Of a stretch of 64,000 nt of DNA, positions 31,925 through 43,381 are shown piece after piece. Source of the stretch: Capitulum mitella (Eukaryota > Arthropoda > Thecostraca > Pollicipedomorpha > Pollicipedidae); the NCBI GenBank assembly GCA_030062745.1, contig CP099852.1, forward strand, positions 21,102,266 through 21,166,265, given 5' to 3'. The position numbers were made by a program, and so were the translations under genes. How positions within the stretch are numbered: the first letter of the stretch is position 1; each line of letters starts with the position of its first letter. The notes beneath the pieces were generated by a model. It searched no databases. It was not told the origin of the DNA and worked only from the letters and a program-made list of their open reading frames with translations.

Positions 31925-32310
31925 CTGAATAATTCAGGTAACACCCCAGTGAGACCGTTCACACCGCATCGTTGAAGTCCACGCCTCAGTAAGCCACAGT
32001 CGACAATATCGAGCCGTTCCATTCGACAGGAGAACACCTCTGAGTGACACCTGAACCACGGAAGCCGTGAAGGCGAAGCAGACGACTGTTTGACGGTGTC
32101 GCCGTCGGTGCCATCGTCGTCGGTTTTCGAATCCGTTCTGCGCCTCGACCAGTTCCAAAAGAGATCGCCTCGACGACGGCGGCCGCCATACATTTCCACA
32201 AATTTTCCGTCGTCGTCGGTTTTGAAGCGGTTTTGAGCGTCGACCGTCTCCAAACAGATAGCCAGGGCGACGGCAGTGGCCATACATTTCAATGGGCACA
32301 CCACGGAATG
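31925..32310 (+). repeat. Satellite and R4 remnants
   Basis: Two further palindromes near 32119-32160 and 32217-32258 (TTTTCGAATCCGTTCTGCG ... CCAGTTCCAAAA), preceded by an R4-like GTGAGACCGTTCACACCGCA. Confidence 0.6.
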
Positions 32311-32340
32311 TCGGCTGCACCTTTAGCTAAAAATTTCGGG

Positions 32341-33250
32341 GTGCGAATTTTTCCCACTGCATTTCAAGCACTCAATTGTCGCAGGATGCAAATGGACAAA
32401 AGATTTCTCCGTCAAGTGGCGTGTGCCGTACCGCCTGAGTGGTGGACTTGGAAATGACACCAATGTTTGAACTGACACCGACGTGAAATGGAGTTTGAAA
32501 TCACATCATGTTGCCGGGTGAATAACTCAGATCCTAGTTAACTGAGACACTGGATTTTGCGTCGTCGATATCACGGCTAGGTTCGGCATGAGTGAGACCA
32601 TTGAAATCGCTTCGTTGAAATCGACGCCTGGATCAAAACTGGTTTTCGAACAGTGATCACTTTTCGAGAACTTTCTGGAAACTTAGTCACGGGCAGCCCA
32701 GAAATTCCACTTTCACAGGACACTGATGACGCCCTGCTGTTCAAAGCTAGGCTCAAAAAAATGCATCTCTTGACGTTAACCATACATTATAACGGGAGCG
32801 AACTAGAACAACTTGAGGACTTTAAACGAATCCAAATAAATACGAATACTAATGCCAATGGAACGTCTGGCATTTGGCTCCTGGCTGCAATGAACTTGCC
32901 GTGTACCAAGGTATCAGTGAATGACGTGCTGCCGTCATTGTTTTTATTCTTGATGTGAATTTTTCCGACTGCATTTCAAGCACTCAGCTGCCGCAGGATG
33001 CAAATGGATGAAAGATTTCCCCGTCAGGTGGCGTGTGCCGTGCCGCCTGAGGGGTGGACTTGGAAATGACACCAATGTTTGAACTGACACCGACGTGAAA
33101 TGGAGTTTGAAATAACACCATGTGTTGCCGGTGAATAACTCAGATCCTAGTTAACTGAGACACTGGATTTTGCGTCGTCGATATCAACGCTAGGGTCAGC
33201 ATGAGTGAGATCATTTACATCGTTTCGTTGAAATCGACGCCTGCGTCAGC
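32341..33250 (+). repeat. Direct repeat, period about 615, containing R4
   Basis: Landmarks TTTCAAGCACTCA, GCAGGATGCAAATGGA, GGCGTGTGCCGT and GGACTTGGAAATGACACCAA occur near 32365 and again near 32980. Both copies then run into R4. No gene frame; the short frame at 32653-32958 is not family-like. Confidence 0.75.
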
Positions 33251-33555
33251 CACAGTGAACAATATCGCGCCCTTCAATTCCACGGGGAAACAACCCTGAA
33301 TGACGGCTGCACCTTGATGTAAGAATTCAGCGACAAATAAATACGAACACGAATTCTCATTTGTTCACCAGAAACTGACGCAAAAGCCACGTCAGCTGGC
33401 GTGGGACTTACCTTTCGTATCGTGGCTCCGTCCACATGCAAACGCGACCACTGCTCTCACGCGACTGAGCGCCGGTGCGCCGAACTGCGTGTTAAAACGG
33501 CCTACAGGTGATGAGTCATCACTCCCGAGCCTTCGTGCGTTTGCCGGAGGGTTGT

Positions 33556-33672
33556 TCTTAGGGATGCACCGGATATCCGGTCCGGCCCGATATCCGGCCG
33601 GATATTTGAGATTATCCGGTATCCGGTATCCGGCCGGATATTTTCATGATCCGGCCGGATATTGTCGGATAT
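33556..33672 (+). repeat. hAT-like terminal region
   Basis: GGGATGCACCGGATATCCGG followed by about eight CCGGATAT/ATATCCGG units in both orientations. A GGGATGCACCG start with subterminal ATATCCGG repeats is a recurrent hAT end in animals. The rest of the element is missing. Confidence 0.6.
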
Positions 33673-33793
33673 TTGGCCTTGCGGTGCACAATAGAGACGT
33701 TCTTACGTCTGTCTATAAAACTGTTTCAGGAGCAACGTGCCTTGCTATATCACACTGTCGATGTGTCTGACAGTTCCAGGGTCTGTCTGGAGC

Positions 33794-34251
33794 ACTACTT
33801 TTTCATTGCAACGTGCCTGGTCAACATTCTGAATGCTCTTAATGAGATGAAAGAGCAGACACTGATTGCAAGTTGCAGGAAATTGTGGCCAAAAAACGTC
33901 ACCCATGCTTGAAAAATTCCCTTAGAGCCTTGGAATTTTGCTATTTATGGACCAATTTTCAAAAATTCTTTTTTTTATTCTGTTTATATTTATATATATT
34001 TATTCTACATTTTTAAAAAAATTTTTATTCATTTTAGCTAGTTTACTGTCTTAGAGCTCGGTGATGCCATGGTATCGCATGTGTCTGTGTTCTCGCCTGT
34101 GATTGGTTGGGACGCGCAATGCGCCAGTAGCGGCGTCCGGATTGGCGGGATTTCATCTAAGTACGGTCAGAGGCACACCATGGCGCAGGGTTTTTAGACG
34201 GGTTCTGGCGCTGATTGGTCTGTTTTTGAGGCCGACACGAATAACAATAGA
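33794..34251 (+). repeat. Tigger 3' end and R2 block (solo)
   Basis: Contains the last transposase codons (LNEMKEQTLIASCRKLWPKN, ending 33912) and the R2 flank with ATTGG boxes and TTTTTAGACGGGTTCTGG. It is cut at GAATAACAATAGAGAT by the 5' end of retrotransposon A. Confidence 0.75.
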
Positions 34252-34812
34252 GATCACACTCGCCAGCGGGAAGCGGAAGAGGAAGCACGTCGGCCGAAGG
34301 CGAGAAGAAGAAAGAGAAGAACGAAGAGAAGAGGCACCTGTGGGGCGCGTTCCCAGGGCGTCCTGTTACTCGCAGTAAGCCGGCTCGGAGCTGCTGCGGG
34401 GTCTGAAGCAGGCGTCCGTCGCAAACCACAGGAAATCCTCCCCAACCTACTCCTCTTTTTCTCTCTTTCCTATCGACTAACAAACCGGTGGAAACCTAAC
34501 GGTGTATACCCCCCTGCTTGGGGCCATTGCGGCCAGGGCAGGTAGGCCCCTGGGCTAACGCCTGGGCCAAGGGGTCAACGAAGCCGGTCTTTCTCTTTCT
34601 GGGGCCACTAGTGCCCCACAACCACTAACACAACACAAGCACTTTCCTAAAAACATGGCCAATCCTGCCACCGCCGACGACGGCTCTTTCGTCGTCGGCA
34701 TATACACGGACTCCACGCACGACATCGCCAAGGAGTCGGCGTTCACCCTCACGAAGACATTGGAACACCACATACAACAGAAAAACCTCACCGTCACCAG
34801 ACACCACAAATT
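34252..34812 (+). mobile_element. Retrotransposon A, 5' UTR and start of ORF1 (fragment)
   Basis: Matches the minus strand of 55430-54870. The 5' UTR (ACTCGCCAGCGGGAAG to CTAAAAAC) is followed by ATG at 34655 and the frame ATADDGSFVVGIYTDSTHDI. It breaks off at CACCACAAA into simple TTACACAG repeats. The left edge marks the 5' end of the element. Confidence 0.85.
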
Positions 34813-34914
34813 TACACAGTTGTTACACACAGTTACACAGTTACACAGTTACAAACTTACAGCAATCGTTGCCGACGGCCCAGGGCCCAGAAAAGTGCGA
34901 CGATAAGGTCAACG
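34813..34914. repeat. TTACACAG simple repeat and start of R7
   Basis: Four to five TTACACAGT units. Then TTACAGCAATCGTTGCCGAC through GTCAACG matches 37838-37897. Confidence 0.7.
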
Positions 34915-35414
34915 NNNNNNNNNNNNNNNNNNNNNNNNNNNNNNNNNNNNNNNNNNNNNNNNNNNNNNNNNNNNNNNNNNNNNNNNNNNNNNNNNNNNNN
35001 NNNNNNNNNNNNNNNNNNNNNNNNNNNNNNNNNNNNNNNNNNNNNNNNNNNNNNNNNNNNNNNNNNNNNNNNNNNNNNNNNNNNNNNNNNNNNNNNNNNN
35101 NNNNNNNNNNNNNNNNNNNNNNNNNNNNNNNNNNNNNNNNNNNNNNNNNNNNNNNNNNNNNNNNNNNNNNNNNNNNNNNNNNNNNNNNNNNNNNNNNNNN
35201 NNNNNNNNNNNNNNNNNNNNNNNNNNNNNNNNNNNNNNNNNNNNNNNNNNNNNNNNNNNNNNNNNNNNNNNNNNNNNNNNNNNNNNNNNNNNNNNNNNNN
35301 NNNNNNNNNNNNNNNNNNNNNNNNNNNNNNNNNNNNNNNNNNNNNNNNNNNNNNNNNNNNNNNNNNNNNNNNNNNNNNNNNNNNNNNNNNNNNNNNNNNN
35401 NNNNNNNNNNNNNN
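34915..35414. other. Assembly gap (500 N)
   Basis: Exactly 500 N. Confidence 0.98.
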
Positions 35415-35780
35415 CCTCGCTGAAAACGGGCTGCCCTTTAAAATCGTCCTCTTCATGGACTGTGCAGGAGGACATGCAACTAGTCTCTATTATGACGGGG
35501 TCCAAGTGGAGTTCCTGCGCCCCAGCACCACTTCCCCTATACAACCCATGGATCAGGGGGTCATTCCGTGCCTTCAAGGCCCTTTAACGAGGTCAACGAT
35601 GAAGGGCCTCATCTCTCCATCGACGAAGACAACGTGGCCTTCAGCCTGAAGAATTATTGGCGGGGATACAACATTGCAACGTGCCTGGTCAACATTCAGA
35701 ATGCTCTTAATGAGATGAAAGAGCAGACACTGATTGCAAGTTGGAGGAAATTGTGGCCAAAAAACGTCACCCATGCTTGA
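35415..35780 (+). pseudogene. Tigger/pogo transposase, C-terminal part, second copy
   Basis: Plus-strand near-identical counterpart of 3052-2689 (FMDCAGGHATSLYYDG, PIQPMDQGV, WPKNVTHA). It has small indels at 35566 and 35615 that differ from the first copy, and the same shift at FKAL. The left side is lost in the gap. Confidence 0.8.
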
Positions 35781-36950
35781 AAAATTCCCTTAGAGCCTTG
35801 TAATTTTGCTATTTATGGACCGATTTTCAAAATTCTTTTTTTCAATTAAAAGCAGGAAGGGTACTCAACATTTTAGCTAGTTTACTGTCTTAGAGCTCGG
35901 TGATGCCATCGTAGCGGATGTGTCTGTGTTCTCGCCTGTGATTGGTTGAGAATCGCGGTGCGCCAGTAGCGGCGTCCGGATTGGCGAGATTCCGTCTAAA
36001 TACGGTCAGCGGCAAACCATGGCGCAGGGTTTTTAGACGGGTTCTGGCGCGTGATTGGTCCGTCTTTGAGGCCGACACGAGTAACAAAAGAGATCGACAG
36101 CTCTCCACTGTATTCATCCAAATAACGGTACGCCGTTTCACTCCGTGCCGGAGAATCGTGGTCAATGAGGCATGTGGCAGGTGGACACACCACCCGAAGT
36201 CTGGGCAATTTATACATCAAAAAAAAGTAGGCGATCAAGCATGGCACAAAGCTCGACGTTGTCAAGTTCAGTTGGCAGCCGATCTGAAATGGGATGTCAA
36301 ATTTGCAGATCATGCACTAAGATTCAGTTCATTGCAGTTGGGGAGTGGCACGTTTGTAGACACTGTTTGCAAGTTGGAGGAAATTGTGGCCAAAAAACGT
36401 TACCCATGCTTGAAAAATTCCCTTAGAGCCTTGTAATTTTGCTATTTATGGACCGATTTTCAAAATTCTTTTTTTCAATTAAAAGCAGGAAGGGTACTCA
36501 ACATATTAGCTAGTTTACTGTCTTAGAGCTCGGTGATGCCATCGTAACGGATGTCTGTGTTCTCGCCTGTGATTGGTTGAGACTCGCGGTGCGCCAGTAG
36601 CGGCGTCCGGATTGGCGGGATTTCATCTAAATACGGTCAGCGGCAAACCATGGCGCAGGGTTTTTAGACGGTTTCTGGCGCGTGATTGGTCCGTCTTTGA
36701 GGCCGACACGAGTAACAATAGAGATCGACAGCTCTTCATTGTACTCATCAAAATAACGGTACGCCGTTTCACTCCGTGCCCGAGAATCGTGGTCAATGAG
36801 GCATGTGGCAGGCGGACACACCACCCGAAGTCTGGGCAATTTATACATCAAACAAAAGAAGGCGATCTAGCATGGCACAAAGCTCGACGTTGTCAAGTTC
36901 AGTTGGCAGCCGATCTGAAATGGCATGTCAAATTTGCACCGGAACACCGG
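35781..36950 (+). repeat. R2 flank in two tandem copies
   Basis: GCAAGTTGGAGGAAATTGTG at 35735 recurs at 36369 (period 634). Each copy has the AT-rich flank, three ATTGG boxes, TTTTTAGACGG, a GAGATCGACAGCTCT block and GGCATGTGGCAGG-GGACACACC. The second copy ends at about 36940 in a short CACACCGG run. This tandem arrangement implies an unequal exchange or a nested insertion. Confidence 0.75.
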
Positions 36951-37837
36951 CACACCGGCACACGGGGTGCCGGATATCCTTGTTCATTTTTATTAACATC
37001 TTTTTACTGAAAAAAAGAACGCAAAATGACTGAACTGAAAAGGAAAAGGAAGGTATCGTGACCGCAGTTATTGCGAGGTTTCATTGTACAAAGAAACAAC
37101 AAAACAAACAAAGAAGACCACGATCACAGCGCCGCTCACCATCCCTCACTGCAGGTAAATGCTCCAGAAGATGGGGAATGTCATCATAGCATCTGGGTGC
37201 AACTAAAAGACTTGGATTGATGAGACGAACACTCAAGTTGTTGCAGTATCATGTCCCTTAATGCACTTGTCCCGGAGTATTTAGGAAAAAGAAAAAAGAT
37301 TTTTGAAAAAATTGGGAGGGTTATGCACCACACATGGGCTGATGAGTCAATGTTTGCCACTGTTTCACAGCGTTGAGCTGAAGTCCACACATCTGAGCGG
37401 GTTATATTAATGCATTTCAACTGCAACCCGCAATGAACACGCCAATCAGAATAGCCCGTTTCGCTACGTGCACAACTATGCGTGTCGTGGTCAGTTAGGC
37501 AAGCCAACACAATCGGCAGGCGGACAAACCGCCCGATATCTAGGCAGTTGATAAAAGTCTGCTGCGCTGCGACACCGTGAGTTTGAATAAAGCAAACCCG
37601 GGTTCCGGCGACGGCATTTCGCCAAGCGATATTACACCAAACTTGGAGCTAAATAAATACCATGCCTTTACGCTGACACTCGACGATAGCTCGTTTCATT
37701 CCGTGCGAAAGAGATGCATTAAATGGGTTGTGACAAAAGCGGCATGCGAAAAAATCGCCAGCAAGCAAAAACATGACGCCGTTAACGGCCGGGCGAGCTG
37801 AGCCGCCGCCGACGGCGTGAAAAATTTGGAGATGACT
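36951..37837. other. Gene-free interval with a diverged R2-like block
   Basis: No gene frame. 37370-37560 loosely resembles the GCCGTTTC ... GGCGGACACACCACCCGA part of R2 (here GGCGGACAAACCGCCCGA). Confidence 0.45.
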
Positions 37838-38655
37838 TACAGCAATCGTTGCCGACGGCCCAGGGCCCAGAAAAGTGCGACGACTTTAGGTCAACGGGCA
37901 AAAGCCGAACGATGAGTTTCCGTACGCCAGATGGGCCTTTGGTACACGTGACGCTGGACGGCCTTTGGTCAACAAACGCATGCTCAGCAAGGGAGGAAAA
38001 ACATACCGCCGTTGACGCGAGGCCGAGTGCAGCGGCGGCCCGAGTCGCAAGGCAACGTGCAATGTTGCTCCGAGCAGCACCTCTTCCCCGTGCGGAAGCT
38101 CTCAGCAGACTGGTTTGGCGCGCAAACGACTCTGGAATTTTACCGCGCGGCTTCCGATGCCAGAAAATGTACCGGCATCGGAAGGTCCGAGCAGAAATCA
38201 AACAGGCGGCATGACTTCCGTGGACCGGAGGCCGACGGCGCGTACCGCCGGTCAATAAAGGTCCGGAGGCCCCAAAGGGTTGCCTGATAAGCCCACGTCC
38301 GTTTCTGTGACCTTGAAGCGCCTGTGACGAAAACGGCCTCAAGTCAACGAAAAGATGCCTGGGCAGGTGGCGCCACATGCGCCGGCAGATGGCGCCGCAT
38401 GCGCCGACGGCCTTTGGTAGCGGAAAATCGCAAGGTGGCTAGAATTTGGCGGTGAATAACTCGAGTGAGAACGGTCGGAGACAAGCGATTCGCGCACGAG
38501 AGGATAGGCGGCTTCGTCGCGCGCGCGGGCGTCACCGGCACGGTGCGCCGGCGACGGCGGAAAAGTCCGAAAACGGCGTCGGCGCAGAGGTCTGTGGCGA
38601 CCTTTGGTCAACGAAATCGTTCCGGACGGCGTTTGGTCAACGAAAACATGCTATA
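37838..38655 (+). repeat. Repeat R7 with scattered TTTGGTCAACGAAA motifs
   Basis: At least five variants of TTTGGTCAACGAAA (near 37887, 37960, 38340, 38600, 38625) in GC-rich sequence. A fragment of R7 is also at 34857-34914. The Arg-rich frames here are not gene-like. Likely the subterminal region of an unidentified DNA transposon. Confidence 0.5.
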
Positions 38656-38810
38656 GCCAACTGAATATCGCCCTACTGATTGATTGATATTGGGTTTTGA
38701 GGCGTGCCTCGACCTTTTGGTCATTATGCGCCGCCTGTCAAGTCTGTGTGAGTTACGTTACGTTAGAGTGTATGTGGCGATTTTAAAGATAGCAGAAGTG
38801 TTTCATTTAA

Positions 38811-40022
38811 CCCTATTCCCGGAGGGCTAGACGGTATGGCCGATTCCCGGCAGGGGGGGGCGGATTCGGCCCCCCCCTGAGATCTCGAGAACTACTTATC
38901 CGATTTCATCGCATCAAACGGCAATCGATTTGCCGTGACGTGAACTACATTTTGATAAAAAGAAATTTTCAAAATTTTGAAATTTGTGGATGCAGGGGGG
39001 AAAAAATGTCAAAATGGGGGGTACTTTTTGACTTCTTATAACTCCGTTGTTTATAGACCGATTTCGATGAAACTGGCATCAATCGAGAGATTATGGATAG
39101 GGCTTTTACCATGGGTAGGCAAATTTGAAATTTTGAGAAAATTCATGGGCGTTCACAGGGTTTCAAAAATAGGGGGATTAGTTTTCCAATAACGGAATGA
39201 ACAAAAGAGGCCAAAACACTTTTTTAGCTTCTGCTAGTCATGTTATGCTAAAGAAGTACAAATCGCATTACAATGTTTGTATAATGTTAGCATAGGCGGT
39301 GCCAGGGACATAAAAAAGGGGGAACTGTCATGGTCACACGTTTCTCAGATCAACTTGTGACCTTTGACCTTAAATGACCTCCAGTGACCTTGGGGTCACC
39401 TGGAATGATGTCGTGTGCATTCAATATTATCTGTAAACGTTTTTAATCGATTAAATTCACTCTATTCCAAAAAATTCATTTTTTGGCTTTTGCGATATAG
39501 GGTACGTGCACTGACATTTTAGGTCATAGCTCCGTGACCTGACCTGATATCAAGCTGAAACTTGGTACACAAGTAGAGGGCATCTTTCTACGTCATATAT
39601 ATTTCGGGTTTGGCATTTGAAAAAACGGCGCTGAAATTATTGCGAAAAAAACAAATTTTGACTTTTGACCTTGACCTGACCCTGTAAAGTGACCTCAGAT
39701 AAACAAAATTACATATGCACATTGCTCAACTATTTAGCTATATATTCATATAAAGTTTTAAGTTCTATCTTAAAAACTCTGTTTTTGGCAGACATTTTCC
39801 TTTTACCCTCAACATGGCCAAAAATGACCTGAGGTGCCTCCCAAAAACGTTGCCTGGCTCCGCCCCTGACCAAAATAGAATTTCGAAATTTTGTCACGGC
39901 GCGTAGAAGGAATAGCTAGGAAAAGTCACCAAGTTTCGTGAAGCTGCGTCAAAAAGCCTGGAATTGGCGAGCAAAAAACCCGAGGGGGGGGCGGATTCCG
40001 CCCCCCCCTGCCGGGAATAGGG
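38811..40022 (+). mobile_element. TTAA-target non-autonomous element, family A, copy 1
   Basis: 1,212 bases between two TTAA (38807-38810 and 40023-40026), with ends CCCTATTCCCGG and CCGGGAATAGGG. CCC-starting ends plus TTAA duplication are the mark of piggyBac-type transposition. Inside each end is a poly-G palindrome (GGGGGGGCGGATTC-G-CCCCCCC). No transposase. The body has many TGACCT hexamers. Copy 2 at 62213 is about the same length, inverted. The empty site is at 55593-55596. Confidence 0.85.
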
Positions 40023-40436
40023 TTAACGTTACAGGTTGAAAGAGCAATGGACACAAGTGCTTTTTACGTTAAGTTGTGTGTGTGACAAGAAATTTTGGGT
40101 GCCGCTGAGATCGGCATGGTGTGGGGCCTCCGTGAAGCGGGGGCAAGACGCGCAGGGGAAAGAGGAAGGGAGTCGCCGCCTCTGTTATTGTCAGCTACGT
40201 TACTTTTAGCCCTCCTCAAAAACTAGGAATTTAGGATTTAGATTTGATTTTGCCAAGGTGCCGGCACGTGGCCTACTCCTCGCGAAAAGCACCGAGGGGT
40301 CTTTATCGTGCAGGCTAGGAGGAGATTGCCCACACCGCCTCTCACGCTGGCTAAGCGTTCACCCTCTCACGCCGGGTGTTGCGGAAGAAAGGAAGGAGTG
40401 AGAAGGATGTGCGGTGTTGTGTGGCGTTAGAGTTTT

Positions 40437-42075
40437 TCTCCTTGGTGTGTGTCATTTAGGTACGTGAATAGCAGCTGTAGAAGGTCTGGGTGCTGGTTAC
40501 CCAGTAGGGTACCCATGGTGAGCGGAATGTTCTTTTGGTGGCAGAAGGCCTTAATGGGTCGTTTTTGTGTTTCGAAATCCCTACATTCCAGCAGGAGGTG
40601 ATTTACGTTAAGAGGTGTGTTGCATGCGTGACATTGTGGTGCTTGGTAAGAGCCGTCCTCTAAGAGTGGTTGTGTGCATTGTGTGCGACCCGTTCTAAGT
40701 CTGGTGAGGACGACTTCTTGGCGCCTGTATTTTTTATTTGATGTGTCCCAGGCGCCAAGTGTGGGTTTGATATCGTACAGGTGTGCGTGGTGATTTTGTG
40801 TCCAGGTTTTCTGTTGGTGTTTACGGATGTGTTGTTACAGGGCGGCCTTACAGTCGTCGAGTGAAAATTTGGTGTCAAAGCATGTGTCAAATGCTAGTGA
40901 CTGTTTCACAGTCTGGTCTGCTCGCTCATTACCTTTGATGTTAGCGTGTCCCGGTATCCAAAGGAAGGAAATGTCGTTTACGTTAGGGGACACTTGCTGT
41001 TGTATGCAATCAATGATGTAGTGTGATGGGTCGGCCGTATTGCTGATGGCTTGTAGGACCGATTTTGAGTCAGAGCAGACAACAACGTTAACCACGTTGT
41101 GTCTGATTGCCATGCCAATGGCTATTAGTATGGCCATGGCCTCTGCAGTGAAGACTGATGTTTGGTCTGGGAGGCGGTTGCCGAGCTCAAAGCCAGGCGA
41201 TGAGAGTCCAAATCCGACTTTGTCGTCGATTTTGGACCCGTCTGTCTATATGAATGATTTGTGGTTGTTAACAGTGGTGTATTCGCGGAATTTTGCGAGT
41301 ATCTCTGTTTGAGTTATGTCTGTTTTGCGTTCTGTGAGAAGATATTCGATAGTGGGTGGTTGGTGAATCCAGAATGGCCTGAGGGGCGGTCTGGGTGCAG
41401 TGGGCGGTACGGCAAACTGAAGGTCTGCCAGAGCCGTGCTTATTTGAACGTGAAAAGGTTTGCTTGCTGCACGGCTCTTGTTCAATCTGTCATGTCTGAA
41501 GCAGACTGTGCCGGATGGTTTTCTGTAGTCTGAACTGTGATGTAGTACCGACACAGTTGTTGTGTTTGTCTGATCTGTAGGGATGGTATGTCCGCGTCGG
41601 CCAGAAGGCTGACAGTTGGGGTACTGTGCAATGCTCCAGTGACTGCTCGAATGCCGTGATTTTGTATGGCTTCCAGTTTTTGTGCTAGGGACGGAGAGAT
41701 GCTGTTGAAAATAAAGCTGTTGTATTCCAGAATGGGTCGAATGATGGCCTTGTAAAGTCTGAGTAGTGTTTGTCTGTCTCCGCCCCAGTCTGTTCCTGAG
41801 AGGCAGCGGAGGATGTTGGTGCGTTTTGCGCATCGTTTCGTGGTGTGTTTGATGTGCTGTTGGAATGTCAGTTTTTCGTCGAGGTGAATTCCCAGAAATT
41901 TGAAACTTTTAACCTGCTCTATGGCTTCGCCATGGATGTTCAGGTTGAGCGTGAGTGGTCCGGGGGCGCGAGCGTATGCGACTACTGCTGATTTTTCTGC
42001 GGACAGGGTGAAGCCCCATTTGTTACACCACTTTGCAATGTGTTCCAGTCCGGTTTGAACGGTGTTTTCGGCTTT
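40437..42075 (-). pseudogene. Retrotransposon A ORF2, C-terminal part (RT end, RNase H, zinc knuckle)
   Basis: Begins on the minus strand at AENTVQTGLEHIAKW, directly continuing the reverse transcriptase interrupted at 51286. It then has the RT thumb region (FKFLGIHLDEKLTFQQHIKH), an RNase H domain (YTDGSK, FTAEAMAI, VVCSDSKSV, WIPGHANIKGNERAD) and a C-terminal Cys/His motif (CHACNTPLNVNHLLLEC), stopping at 40437-40439. The RNase H triad is intact. It is separated from the rest of ORF2 by the hAT insertion. Confidence 0.85.
42068..42075 (+). repeat. Target-site duplication, left (TCGGCTTT)
   Basis: The eight bases TCGGCTTT immediately precede the left end of the hAT and are repeated at 51286-51293. 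Confidence 0.95.
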
Positions 42076-42504
42076 CAGGGGTGAAAAAAGTTATTTGGTG
42101 GTCGCCGACCAAATGTGGAAACTGCCGAGTGGTCACCCTAACCAAAACTGCAAATTTCACAAGTTGTATAAACGTTCTTAATGCAATGCCGTAATGCCGT
42201 GCCGAACACGAACGTAGCTGTGCGTGTGCGGTGGGTCTTATAAAAAGAAGTTACATATCGGTCGATGTCTTCAACAGTGAGTTCGTTGAATTGTAGGAGT
42301 CGCCAGCCAACGTGCGTCAGTGTCTGCGATTTGCCTCCTATTAGTCCTTGAAACTTTGTCAATGTCGGAGCTCACAAGGTGTATTTACATCACAATGACG
42401 GGACGATTCGGTCGGCGTAACCCATGCAACATAAGTCGACTAGAGCTACGCAGCTGATTACTGCGCAGCTGATATTATAAATATCTACGGCCACTTGCCA
42501 CATT

Positions 42505-42522
42505 TCACACACGCACACACAT

Positions 42523-42559
<37 letters not shown>

Positions 42560-42595
42560 CACACGCACGCATGCACACGCACACGCACACACAGC
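42505..42595. repeat. CA microsatellite
   Basis: About 40 CA-type dinucleotides interrupted by CG and TA steps, in the 3' region of the hAT. Confidence 0.9.
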
Positions 42596-42706
42596 TAGCT
42601 CTGCTACTCCCAGACTGTGCTCACACGGCACCTCCCCTACAATGTTCCTACACAGAGCTAGCGCTGCTCCTGCCGGATCGTCTTTGTACATGGCACCGGT
42701 ACACAG

Positions 42707-43381
42707 TCAGTCCTTAAAAATGTATGCGCGAGCACATCTGGTGGTCCTGTGGCGAGAAATCACTGTGCCCTCAAGAGCCGATGCAATTGCCACGTTCGAC
42801 CTCACAAAGTTGAAGTTATGCTTCTTCAGCACTGCCTGTATCAGCCAGTCCGCGTGTGCCGTGTCTGGGCCGTTCCAACGTATAATTAACTCTTTAGTAG
42901 CATTCACATGCTGGAGCTGCCGGTTGAGTCCGAACACGGCCTTGACGGTACTGGCCATGCTCTCCACCACGCTTTCCGCTGGACATATGAGCCACAGCCG
43001 AACTACCAGGTGAACATACGGTGCCAGGGATGGTTGCACCTTCGCCCTCTCCCAAAGAAATTTGAAGAGCTCCTGGTTTGACTGGTCGGGGCTGGTGGCC
43101 TGCAGTGCCTGATACGCCATTCTGACACTCTCACCAGACACTACGGCTGGGATCAGACTGCGCTTCTTCAGACGATGCATGGCTGTTTCCACGTCGATCA
43201 CGATGCTGGAGGTCTTCGATTGCCTGATAGACTGCAGGTCAGCGACGGTCCGAATGTCAGCCATTGCCTCCAGCATCCTGGCGTTATGGAACCCTTTCGA
43301 GGCTCCTCTGGCGTCGGTGCCCATCTCGCGGCGGCAGCAGTGATCCGCCAGTGCCTTCGTGAACCCTGCGATCTCCTCGAC
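42707..43381 (-). CDS. hAT transposase exon 6 (C-terminal dimerisation domain)
   Basis: Acceptor GTGTGGTTCTTCCAG, phase 0. The product begins VEEIAGFTKALADHCCRREM and carries WLICPAESVVESMASTVKAV with the third catalytic acidic residue, then ELIIRWNGPD, stopping at 42707-42709. Confidence 0.8.
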   Translation of the reverse strand, partial: VEEIAGFTKALADHCCRREMGTDARGASKGFHNARMLEAMADIRTVADLQSIRQSKTSSIVIDVETAMHRLKKRSLIPAVVSGESVRMAYQALQATSPDQSNQELFKFLWERAKVQPSLAPYVHLVVRLWLICPAESVVESMASTVKAVFGLNRQLQHVNATKELIIRWNGPDTAHADWLIQAVLKKHNFNFVRSNVAIASALEGTVISRHRTTRCARAYIFKD

